Assembly (NCBI GenBank): GCA_013397435.1 | Contig: VZRG01000451.1 | Span: 310,001-374,000, forward strand | From: Erythrocercus mccallii | Lineage: Eukaryota > Chordata > Aves > Passeriformes > Dicruridae | Length of the DNA: 64,000 bases | Reading direction: 5' to 3' | Part shown: piece after piece, positions 38,101-48,531 of the stretch | How the letters are laid out: each line of letters begins with the position of its first letter | Numbering within the stretch: the stretch's first letter is position 1 | Notes under the pieces: model-generated | The model's input: the letters and a program-made list of their open reading frames with translations, nothing else | Database searches by the model: none | Told to the model about the DNA's origin: nothing | Program-made: the position numbers and the translations under genes

Positions 38101-41100
38101 CTTCAAGAATTTGCTCAGGAAGCTTTTCCACTGCGCAAAGTTTTGCAAACAGGATATTCACCAAAAGCAATTATTTGTTGTCTAGTACAGTAGGCAACAG
38201 ACAGCTAGGACTAGCAAGCTCCTTGGTTAAGTGTACTCTTACCACCTTTGTTTGACACCATTGGGTCTTTGATGGACAGGTATCAATGGGAATGAAGAGG
38301 CACCTTCAGACCCCGTGATTTTCATTAGCATTTTAAATTTCTTCATGTTTCTCTTCTTGAATCCTGGAGGGCCTGTCTCCACCTCAACAATTTTGTCTTG
38401 GGTTCCAATCCAACTTTTCTTAGTATACATGGTTCTGCTCTAGGTACTTTCCCACAGCTTAGAGTTTAGCAACTTTCTCAGGATTCTGAGACAAGATTAT
38501 GCAGCTGTGCCATACCAAAAGTACACCTCAAATCATGGGAAACTGAACACTCATCAGGTGGATTACACCTTTTCTTATAATCAAAGTTCATAGAAAAATT
38601 AGTCAGAAGCGAGTGAACTCTGTAAGAAGGGACTCAAATGGTGGAATTTTCTTGTGACATGCTCCAGTGGATTTATGCTACAGGGAATGAGATGTGCCTT
38701 GCAGCCTCCTGTCACAGAAAGAAAGTCTGGCATAGGCTTTACCTGCTCCATCTTCTGTGCCATGAAAGAACAAGCATCAATCACTTAGAAGTGTAAGTCT
38801 TGGCTCTTTTTTAAAAATCTCATTGGCCAAATCATTCCTTTGCCATTTTAATCACTAACATTGTTAATTGCAATGTTCATCTTCAGTTAAAGGCAAGTGG
38901 CACACTGGGTTGTTCCTAGCAATGAGTAGGACATCATAATGGACCCTCTTTTCACTCATCTCATAATTTCTTTTGTTACACCAGAGACAAAAATGTAAAA
39001 TTACATCAATATATAATACCAAGGAGATGTTGTCTGCAGCACACACAGTTCTGATTTCACTTAGGCCAGATTTGCATAGTGATATTTTTGTTGGACAGTC
39101 AGATTTGATCTTCATGTACCTGGGGGTAAACTTAGGATTGTTGCCTATCTGTAACTATGTTCATCCTTGTCCACAGAACAGATGTTGTGAGTTGCTTCTT
39201 ACAAAATTTTCTTTTAACCCATAGGCAAAAGTTGTGCTACCAAAGTTACATCCAGGTCTAATTTATGGTGTGTCTGCCCGTGGCATAAATATAAATTTGT
39301 ATTAAAAGAATGAGTCTGTCATCAATTTAGAAAATTTTCTCATAAATTTTAACACGCACACTAAACTTACATAGTTTTACAGCTTTTCTTAATGCTTTTT
39401 ATTTCATATTAAAGTGAGTCATGAAAACCAAATTTTTTTACATTGTATCCCTCATAAATTGACCCCTAAAGCTCTGTACAAGAACAGCTGGTTTTGCCAC
39501 TTCTTAAGACCTTATAAAGATATTTTATTTCCAAAAAGAAATGCTGAAATACTAAAATCTCTGTTGGACCATTGCGTGACATAGTTCACTCCTATTATGA
39601 AGCAGAAGATTTATGGGAATAAATACATTATCCAGCTATATGACAGATATTAATTTGCATGTGGTGCTCATTTTATTCAGCTCAGGCTTCTTCTGGAAGT
39701 GCCTTCTCAGGTCTGACCTGCTCCTGTTTTCAATTCTAAGGGCTTTTATTTTTGAGAAATGTGAAAGAGAATGTGAAGATGTCCAATGTTGCATCAGTCA
39801 TATAATTTACTAAGATAAATTATGTCAATTATGTTTCTGACTTTTATTGTAAATGTGGGGTGATTTTAAAGTCAGTCTGATAAACTGGTGTTTTTTGGCA
39901 AAACTGCTGGTTTAGTATTTTCACTTAATAAAAGCTCCTAAGTGGATTCAGAGGTGCTTTACTGAAACTATCAATCTCTAAACAGTTTGGAAGATTATTT
40001 TCAGATTTGTTTCTTGGCTATAGTGTCATAATTTGTGTTAGCAGTGATAAAACTGGGAGAGAGGTAGCTTGTACAGCTTTCCATGGGCAAGTGCATTTGA
40101 GATGGAAAAACTTGCTTCAAAATAAGAAAGAAAGCACAAGTTTTCTTTTTGGGAAAAAAAAATCTATTTTAAGATATGGCTTTACTTGGGATATAAATTA
40201 TTTCTCATATAATATTTATGATATTCTGTCTTTCCTCATTTGGGATGTCATGTTTTATTCCTGCCTTAACACTTCTGCATATGTTTTTTTCTCTAAAAAG
40301 CAAGAATAAAAATACTACTATATGTAAATTCTTTAGGAATATGGGAAATGACTGTAATTGGTCACATTACTCAAATATAAGAATGAGGTTTCAAACTGAA
40401 TTTTGAAGGAACTGATCATTTATTGACTCTTTTTAAACTGCATGTCAACCAAATAAGATTTATATTATTATGCAGTAGTGTAGCATCTTCATAATAGTAA
40501 TACTTTATTAATTTCAAAATTATTTATAACTTTCAATTTTCTAATGAAATTATTTCTGTCGTCTTTCTGTTTTCTGATAATTTTTCTCTCCCTCTCTCTT
40601 TATTTTCCACTAACATTGAAGCATGCTGTCCTTTATGCTACAAGTTCAATATCAACTGTCCTTCCCACTGAACTTTTTTGTTTAACCCCATGTCTTCCTA
40701 ATGACTGACCAGTGCCTTGTTCTATGCAGGAATGTTTATACTTTTGTATTCCTTCATGTTCACTTTGACATAAAATAGGAGATGACTTTTTTCCAAAGTA
40801 GCCTTCTCTTTCCTGAATTCAGTTACTTTTTTCCTTAAGATTAATAACGTATAGAAGCTGGTTTTGAACTCTCTAGTTCATGATACAAAATAAAATCCTT
40901 GTTGTACTCTTGCGACATTTTTATAAAGGTCTCAAAAAATAGTAGATATTAAAGGTCTTTGCAATTTGCCTGGAAGTCAGTCTTTTATTTCAAACAATAA
41001 AGGTTAAAACAAATCTAGTTTTGGTGACATTAGGTCATTACTAGAAGCTCTAAAGATGAACCCCAGGACAGTAATGCTGGATTAGGATCCCTCTTAAGGC

Positions 41101-43513
41101 CTCATACAAAGTGTGATGCCATTTTGAGACTTAAAATATTTCTGCCTCCTGAAAAATCAGAAATAATTCCTACAGTTCTCAAAAAATCAGTAAGCATGAC
41201 TGATGGCATTCTCTTTAAATATTTGATTGCATGCTATTTTTCTTTCCTCCGTATGATCATTCCTCTTTCAGCAGTTCCTATTTTTACATTGAGAGTCAAA
41301 AATCTCCTGTCTGCATTTAAAGCAGAATTCAGCCCTGGATCAACTGCATTTCAGGAAAGCTTCAATATCTTCTATTTATGCTAGGCTGATATTTCTAGAT
41401 GTCCACCAGACCTATGTTCATTTTGAACACCATAGTTTTCGAAGGAGAATATGAATAATTCTGCTGATGTTAATAAATTAAATAGTCCATTCAACCTCAT
41501 TAGAAAGCAAAATTGTGAGCAACGTATTTTTGTTGAGAATAAAATGTTTAGTTTGAAATACCTTTTGGCTGACAAACTTCTCTGACTCTAAAATAGTGTT
41601 TCTGACAGTACTTATTTGTGTGAAGTATCTTTTAAAAGGCACCAATACCTATAACATATTTTTTAGTTACAGGATTTTATTAGAAATGTCCATATCCACA
41701 GTCACCATATAGAAACCACCATACTTAAATTCACTTACAAATTAGGTGTTTAGTCTAAGCTCTTTGTCTCCACTCTCAGTATCTCTAAACAATTTATTTT
41801 CCCCCAGCTTACTGCAAAGTGCCAGTTTATTTGTCAGTCTTATTGGAAGACACAGAAGAACCTCCACTTGGCCCACCTACGAAGCACATTCAGAAGTCCA
41901 GCTCTATGACTATCATTTCCCGAAAGAACCTGTGTGAGAAGAGTTCCTTATTTCACACTTTTCATGTTGCCTTCACTGCATGCTACAAGTTATGAAACTG
42001 CTGTTTTCAAAGAAAAAATTAAGCTAGAGGGAATGAGCCAGACAAAAGGGTTATTTTTCAAACATTTTAGCTAAATTACAGAGTATTATTTACTGTCATC
42101 TGGTTATGATACTGAAACCAAAGCCAGACTGCTATAAAGTGTATCTGCTGGCACTAATGACTGGAACTCATGGAGAGAATGACACATATGTGATATTTTT
42201 CCTCCAGTGTCTTTAGCTTTGTGAATGTTCTACAGGATGTTCAAAATCTACAGGAAAAGAAAAGCCTCAAAACTGTGTTTCCTGCAAGATGTCAAATGAC
42301 TATTATGCTGAAACACACAAGTTTCAAAACATCTGAAACTCCCTGTCCATGTATTTTTAGGAGAAAGTTAAAACATTGTTTCTGCTTTATTTCTTTCATA
42401 TTAGCAGGATAAGTCATACTAAATTGGGAATTACTTTTAGACTCAGGATGAGAATCTCAAATTTTAATCTTGCATACCTTATGCTTGTCATGGTTTGACC
42501 CAGCCAGCAACTAAGCACCACACAGCCACTAGCTCACTCCTCACCACAGAGAGGAGAGGACGAGAATTGGAAGGATAAAAGTGAGAAAACTCATGGATCA
42601 AGATAAACACAAATAGTAATTGAAATAAAACAAGATAATAATGTTTTAATGAAAATGAAAATAATAGTTAAATTATTCCAAGAAAGACAAGTGATGCAAA
42701 AGAAAACATTTGCTGACTACCAACTGATGTCCTGCCATTTCCCACGCAGTGGCTTCCCGGATAACATTCTTGCCAGCCTTGTGTTATGGACTATCCCTTT
42801 GGTTAGCTGGGATCAGCTGTCCCAGCTGTGCCCCCTCCCAACTCCTTGTGCACCCTCAGCCTCCTCACTGGTGGAGTGGGTGAGAGGCAGAAAAGGCCTT
42901 TACACTGTGCAAGCACTGCACAGTAGTAATGAAAATATCCCTGTGTTATTGTAAGGAATAAAAGAACCCAGTTGCCTGTCTCAAACAGGATTAAGGTCAC
43001 AGAAGGACTTTGCCATGAGATAAGCACAGAAGGGAGTGATAAGATGGTGCTAATTCCAGGCCTGGCTGAGGGGGTATGTACCCAACACATCCTGGGTGAA
43101 GCACACAGAGAAAAATTGCCTCTGGAAAAGCATGTAAAGAAGCAACTGCTTGTACACATATCTCCAGTCAAACAAAGATCATCCCAAGTTATGGGACAGA
43201 TGGCATCTGTGACCACCACCAAAACACCCAAAATATGCAGCCATGGATACCTGGAACTTGGACTCTGAGTTAAGCCACAGCAGCAGGAACTTGAGATAAG
43301 ATAAAGATGTAACTTCTGTACTGGTGTTAACTCAGACCTAGGAGGAGATTAACTCAACCAATTCAAGAACTGTGCTGAAATCAGCTCTAACTGGGAAAAA
43401 GGTAATTCCAGAAGGGGGAGATGACAAATATCACTGCCTACTGACTCAAGAAACCCACAGACTCAAAAGGGAGACGGAGCATGCAAACTAATTAGCATTA
43501 GAGAACTGTGCAG

Positions 43514-43555
43514 CCAATTAACATTAATTCCTTTGCTTTCTAAGATGTATAAATA
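43514..43555 (+). promoter_or_regulatory. LTR promoter: CCAAT box and TATA box
   Basis: CCAAT at 43514-43518 and TATAAATA at 43548-43555, spaced about 30 bp apart and 127 bp upstream of the polyadenylation signal: the U3/R promoter of the nested LTR. Both motifs are intact, but present activity is unknown. Confidence 0.8.
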
Positions 43556-43681
43556 CTGAAAAGTTTTGAATGACCTTGGAACCTCCACCACTGTGAAGCC
43601 CAGGGTGAAGAAGGATCATCGGGACACCACTAGATCCACAGTGATGACTATCTTCTACTTGATCTCTCTACCTTATTGTTA

Positions 43682-43687
43682 AATAAA
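43682..43687 (+). terminator. LTR polyadenylation signal AATAAA
   Basis: Intact AATAAA, 127 bp downstream of the TATA box, followed by a T/G-rich stretch (TCTGTATTGTTG) that suits a downstream element. Marks the R/U5 region of the nested LTR. Confidence 0.8.
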
Positions 43688-43821
43688 ATCTGTATTGTTG
43701 ATTTCAGCATATGGTTTTATTTGCACCTTAATTTGGGCAGAGGCATCTCTCATTAATTGGATCAGAACTGTTATCCCCACTGTGTCCAGCACAAATCCAA
43801 AACACAGCCCCAAAATATAGC

Positions 43822-44170
43822 ATGAGAAAAACACTCTTGTTTGTTCTGAACATCACCAAACCCTTCCATGGTTTATTTAATGCACTAAAAGACCAGAACA
43901 TTCCCCAATTTTTTGTAAAAAAAATGTATTTTTTTGTGGATTTTGTTTGTTTTTGTTTTGTCATGTTAGTGAATTAATGCAGCTCAGAGAGACAAGCCCT
44001 GGGGTTTGCAAGTTAAATCATTGCAGAAGATGCAGAGGAGAAGTTCACCTCGCCCATATTTCAAGAAACTGCAGTGTGCATGTCTGGGCCAACCTCACAG
44101 CTCATTTTTGTTTGTGTCTCTGTCTTCAAACTCGCCTGGGTTCTCCATACTCTTTTTTCTTCATATTAGC
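43822..44170. mobile_element. Second insert inside the outer LTR, identity unknown
   Basis: Sequence of 349 bp separates ACAGCCCCAAAATATAGC from TACTATGAACAAAATTAAC, which are adjacent in the type of LTR that I recall. TAGC borders both sides (43818-43821 and 44167-44170). A TG (43823-43824) to CA (44162-44163) interval could be a small LTR, with ATATAGC against ATATTAGC as an imperfect target duplication. It contains T/G-rich low-complexity DNA at 43930-43965. No coding frame of note. Could also be a non-LTR insertion or filler DNA. Confidence 0.5.
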
Positions 44171-44218
44171 TACTATGAACAAAATTAACTCTACCCCAGC
44201 CAAAACCAGCACAATGCT

Positions 44219-45409
44219 AAATTTAATCAAGAAGAATTACACTTTGAATAGCTGTGCTCCCACCTGATGTAAAGGGAAATGTAATTTCCTCTGTCTCCTG
44301 CTTTATGCTGAGGTTCAGAAAGCAGTGCCATTTAAATCAGTGTCCAGAGGCTGGGGCATGTATTTTCACACAGATTTTTTGTGTTGTTGCCTATGGTGTC
44401 TCAGACCCACAATATTTAAATGGTAACTTAGTAAACTTTATAATCTCAAAAAATGTTTGCCACATTTTATAATTTATAACTTTTTCATCTTTCATTAAGA
44501 CGAAGGTGCTTGTCTTCTGCTAAAACTAACACTTTGGAAAAACAAAAAAACAAGCAAAAATAAGTCCCAGACACCCACCCCTCTACAACTTTCCTCTCCA
44601 CCCCCTAAAATAATAGTGATGGCCTCAATTTTAAATTTTCCTCTTTTTGTCCTATCAATGTTTTCTATCTTGCCACAAATTTTAAAGCTTCTCAGAAGTT
44701 CCTCATCGTTCCACTCATGCCAAGTTAATTTCATCTCTGAAACACCCTATGAAAAATGTACAAAAGCACAATTGCTGTTCTGCAAAATATGGGAATATGT
44801 CAAATCTGTCCTACATTCTCTTCAACTCTCTTTCAACAGATTAAACTCATTAAGAATGGATCTGAATGTTCCAAGTCCTTCATAAAAATAAGTGTTTAGC
44901 AGACATGACAATGTAATAATCCACATACTGACTGTCACTCCAGTGACAACTTCAAGGAACATGACAAGTGCTTAATGTGTTGTCATCAATCATTATCTAG
45001 CCCCTCTGACTGCACTGTATGCTGCCATCAGAATTTGCATAGACCCTCCTGGACAGAAAGTCTTAATTAACTTGAAACTGAAGTACTAATTTGGAAGTGA
45101 TCTTCCAGGTCAAAGACAGAATGATTTATAGATTTATATTTATGATTTATTTTTATTTATATATATATATTTATATTTATGATTTATATTTATACAGCTA
45201 TAACATATTTAAAAGCCCAGGCCCTTCCTTCACATAGGAAAGGTGAAAATAGTATCTCTTATGGGCTATGTCTGCCATGGAAGTAATATCAGCACTGAAG
45301 TCCTCCCACCTAGGCCCATCTTCACCTACAAACTCTAACTGTTCTCAGCAAACCAGCTTGAGTAGGAGGAAACAATTTTAAATTTTCAGCTCTGATATTA
45401 ATCACAATC
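44219..45409. other. AT-rich non-coding gap between two LTRs
   Basis: No gene. Contains an AT-rich tract with repeated GATTTATATTTAT words at 45123-45194. Frames on the two strands at 44.5-44.9 kb overlap and are unrelated to known proteins. Confidence 0.5.
45123..45194. repeat. AT-rich repeat with GATTTATATTTAT units
   Basis: About 70 bp composed almost only of A and T. GATTTATATTTAT occurs at 45131-45143 and 45181-45193, with a (TA)n run between. Confidence 0.85.
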
Positions 45410-45415
45410 CTCTTT

Positions 45416-45926
45416 TGTGGTGATTCATTTTCTTAAATGATTGTTCTGCTCACCCCCAAAATGTATAGTTCATTACTAAGTTGTAACCCTCCCCTAAGTT
45501 GTCATTCATTGTAACCCCTGTTCATCACCTTATCCTTGATACCTTATTGGTTTACCCAACACCTCCTACCTTCAGTATCCCATTGGTCCAAGCCTTGGGT
45601 CCCCTCCCCCGCGGGAATTTTCTTAAGTAGCTGCACGAGGGCTTGAGCTCTCTCTCTGGGCCCTCCGGTGCTCCCTCTGCGGTGCCTGCCTCTTGCTCTC
45701 TCCTGTGGGAGCCCCGAATAAACCTCACCTAATCAACACCCTCAGAAGCCGTGTCGTGTCTTGCCTGCTTGTATGCTGCCATTAGCTTGAAGAACCAAGA
45801 AAACCTCTCCCCAAAAGCTCCGGTAAGGCTCTCGTACCTCCTCTTCCTTCCTGGACCCAGAGGAATGTTGCCCTCAACCCCTGCAGCTGCTAGCCGAGCC
45901 CAAAAGGAGCAGGGAGAAACGCAACA
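45416..45926 (+). mobile_element. Complete solo LTR with 6-bp target-site duplication
   Basis: Starts TGTGGTGATTC at 45416 and ends AAACGCAACA at 45926, i.e. canonical TG...CA, flanked by perfect CTCTTT copies at 45410-45415 and 45927-45932. Its 511 bp are markedly richer in G+C in the right half than the flanks. It carries two inverted CCAAT boxes (ATTGG at 45546-45550 and 45582-45586), a TTAAGTAG TATA-like box near 45623 and AATAAA at 45717-45722. The 6-bp duplication suggests class II (ERVK-like). No internal retroviral sequence is adjacent, so it is a solo LTR. The plus-strand frame of 139 codons at 45751-46170 spans the U5 region and flank and is not a gene. Confidence 0.92.
45717..45722 (+). 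terminator. LTR polyadenylation signal AATAAA
   Basis: Intact AATAAA about 95 bp downstream of the TATA-like box of the LTR at 45416-45926. Confidence 0.8.
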
Positions 45927-47090
45927 CTCTTTCCTTCTGCACTCACTTGGAATTTACTTAGATCCTCAGCTCCTGATAAGAGCAGTTCCAACAGCAGCAG
46001 TCCTACATGACATTGTCTTTCAGCCCTTTAGTGCTGGTCCAGATGCATTGTGTGTCCTCTTGGATCATGTCTGTACCTGTTACTTTCCACTAGAGGATGA
46101 AAAAATGTATCAATATTCATCAGGAAAGACTTTCCTCCTTTCAGCTGTGGCTGGGATTCTTCTAAGCTAACTTTCTCAGCGGGAAATTTAGACAACTAAT
46201 GTCTTTGAATCATCTTGGCTCCTATGAGAACTGCAGATAAACAGAAGTCTGGGGGCAATTCATGTTCTCTTAGATAGATATAGGACAAAGATGAACCATA
46301 TTATTCCCACTAGAGTCTCTGCATGGAGAGATTGGCTTGGATAAGCCAAATTAGGCTGAAAAAAATTGCTTGAATTTTTTTCAGATTGGATAAGCCCAAT
46401 AAAATCTTGTGAGACTGAACTTTGCTTAGTACCTGTTATGAGACACTGCACAAAGAAATAAATGGCTGTATCTTTGTCTCTGCGTCTTCCTTCATTTAAC
46501 AGTATCTAGCAATGAATACCTACAAATAGCTCAATTATCCCATTGGTTATTGACTAACAATATTATCTGTTATTTAGCATTAGATTAACAATAGCTACAT
46601 AGCTAAGTCCAAGATACTCTGGTCCAAAAATATATTACACTTTACCTAAGTCTCAGTGTCAAGCCAGATAGCATCACTTAGAGGCATGTATGAGCTGCTG
46701 TGCCAAATGTCATTATGGGAAGTCCCACATTTCTAACATGAAATGGTTTTGGATTTCTGAAACAGATCTGAAACAGAATCTTAGAGAAAATTGACAGCAT
46801 GCTGTCTCACTGTAAAGACACTTAGCTTTCCATCTCCACAAGGAATAACAAACAGAACAGCTGAGTTATGTTGTAGGGCACTGAGTACATTGTTTAACCT
46901 GTTGTGGTTTCTTTGCTAGATGTAGGAAAGCCAGGAACTTCAGATTGAAAGAGTCTTGTCACAGTGTCGACTTACCAGCTGTCACAGGCAACAAGATCAG
47001 TAAAGACATCCTCATAACAAAGTAATTTCATTGCAGAAATTGTTTTACTTCCACTACTCTTATCACTGGACATCACTGTTCTGAAAGGTA

Positions 47091-47125
47091 AAGTCACCTT
47101 TAGTCACCTTTAGTCACATTTAGTA
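47091..47125. repeat. 10-bp tandem repeat TAGTCACCTT
   Basis: Three and a half units with period ten, the last diverged to TAGTCACATT. Short, probably slippage-derived. Confidence 0.85.
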
Positions 47126-48490
47126 TCTCCTGTCTGTGTTCAACCCAATTGCTCTTTTACTGATTTTGGCCTTTATTTCAAACAATCCTTTACCCATCCT
47201 GCTGTTCCTGACCCTGAAGTACAGAAAACAAGCATACATCTCTGAGACTTTTTTTAAAAAACCCCAAATTTAGTAGAATTTGGATACTTCTCCCTACTGA
47301 TGATTCTAGTAATTTTCTGATACTTTTGTTCCCTGTTCTTATTCCAGTCTGAATATCTTATCTTTCCTGGAAACAGCTGGTGAGAGTTGTATTTCAGGCC
47401 TTGTTATGAGCCTGGAGAAGGGCATTAGCATTTCCCTCTTTTCCCTGGAAAGGCAAAGCCTTACATGTAGTACAGCTGTGTGTGCTTCTCATGCAGCTTT
47501 GGCCTTATAACAGCCCTCAGTAATCCCAGGAGCTTTTCCTCAGTTGTTTTCTAACTGAGCGCAGTGCTTCCTATTTGTAAAAGAATACTGGTAAGAAAAA
47601 AATTCTGTGTTTGTGTAATTCAGTGTCAACACATTTCTACTGCTCTAGTCCCTCTTCTATTCTTTATCTGATTCTTTCTGTTTGACATCAGTTCTTTTAC
47701 TGCTTCACATCAGCCACATCTCCCCATTGGGTGTCCCTGTGAATACTATTGACACAGTCCCACACTTTGCCTCAGGTCTCTGAGGGAAAACATGATATCT
47801 GCCTAGCCACATGATCAGTCTCTGAAAATTCCAAATTAACTGATTTTCTCCTGAAAATCTTTTCAGGAAACTTTTTTTTTTTTGTCAACATTTCCTATTA
47901 CCCACCATGCTTTAGCTATTTTTTTATTGTGTTGTAATGCTTCTACTTACTAAATCATTCTTTAGCTGATTTAATAGCTCCCACCATGATAACATATGAA
48001 ATAGTCTAACATAATATCTAGCTCTCTGTAGAGATTTGAGAAATTTTCTGCCAGCAACTCTACATTTAGTTGCAAATATACCTTCTCTAGCTGAAGAATG
48101 CAATAAATGTTGTGACTTACTTGTCATCTATTGTGAGAAAAGTTTTTTTACTGCTGGCTACTAGTTACCTTATTAAAAGCAAGGTAATTTGAAAAGAAGC
48201 ACTTATAGATAATTGAAATTGTAGTTTATTCCCTTAATTTTTCAATAACCTGCTTATTTTTACAGTTATGAGGTCAGAGTAATGGGGTTGCCTGGATCAT
48301 ATTTTCCTCCTTCATACAAAGCCACAGTTGTTATCCCAGAAGCTACTCCACTCAACCCAGTGCGTTTGCATAAAATACTTGTCTCCAGAACTGTGGGTCT
48401 AAAGACCAGTTTTCCCGGTTGTTGGGATGAAGATGATTCGGTACTTCAGACTGACATTGAACCCTTGACACATTTTCTTCACCATTTTCT

Positions 48491-48531
48491 TTTTAATTAA
48501 ATAGTAACATAGTTTTAATTAAATAGTAACA
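48491..48531. repeat. 19-bp perfect direct repeat
   Basis: TTTTAATTAAATAGTAACA occurs at 48491-48509 and 48513-48531, separated by TAG. Confidence 0.95.

Larger units (their letters stand above)
30906..42485. other. Long repeat-poor non-coding stretch, no gene
   Basis: About 11.6 kb without an identified transposon or gene, the cleanest unique interval in the window. It holds a perfect inverted repeat at 31301-31324, an unassigned minus-strand frame (31679-32143), a tRNA A-box-like word at 35991-36001 that does not fold into a tRNA, and an ATT triplet run near 37484-37495. GC is somewhat higher at 35.5-36.1 kb. Confidence 0.5.
42950..43768 (+). mobile_element. Nested solo LTR with 6-bp target-site duplication
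   Basis: Inserted in the outer LTR in the opposite orientation. It starts TGTAAGGAATAAAAG at 42950 and ends at ATCAGAAC (43768), flanked by perfect TGTTAT copies at 42944-42949 and 43769-43774. It has ordered promoter signals: CCAAT (43514-43518), TATAAATA (43548-43555) and AATAAA (43682-43687). Its 819 bp contain no coding region: the plus-strand frame at 42972-43268 lies in U3. A 6-bp duplication is typical of class II (ERVK-like) integrases. The final bases are AC rather than the usual CA, so one terminal substitution or a one-base boundary shift is likely. Confidence 0.88.
42486..44213 (-). mobile_element. Outer solo LTR of an avian endogenous retrovirus, interrupted twice
   Basis: The left end TGTCATGGTTTGACCCAGCC and right end CCAGCACA are the termini of a known type of avian LTR on the minus strand. 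The 5-bp target-site duplication ATGCT is perfect (42481-42485 and 44214-44218). The LTR survives in three pieces: 42486-42949, 43775-43821 and 44171-44213, about 554 bp in total. The first gap is a nested LTR (42950-43768) plus its duplicated target. The second is a 349-bp insert. A minus-strand ATTAAA near 42645 fits its polyadenylation signal. No retroviral coding sequence remains, so recombination left a solo LTR before or after the insertions. Family name not assigned with certainty; similar LTRs occur in both chicken and passerines. The minus-strand frame at 42803-43231 is LTR sequence. Confidence 0.9.

Noticed and set aside
42972..43268. 98-codon frame, with an opposing 142-codon frame at 42803-43231
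   Set aside because: Both are within nested LTR sequence, on opposite strands through the same bases, with no similarity to a protein.
45751..46170. 139-codon plus-strand open frame
   Set aside because: It starts in the U5 part of the solo LTR and reads into the flank; no family similarity.
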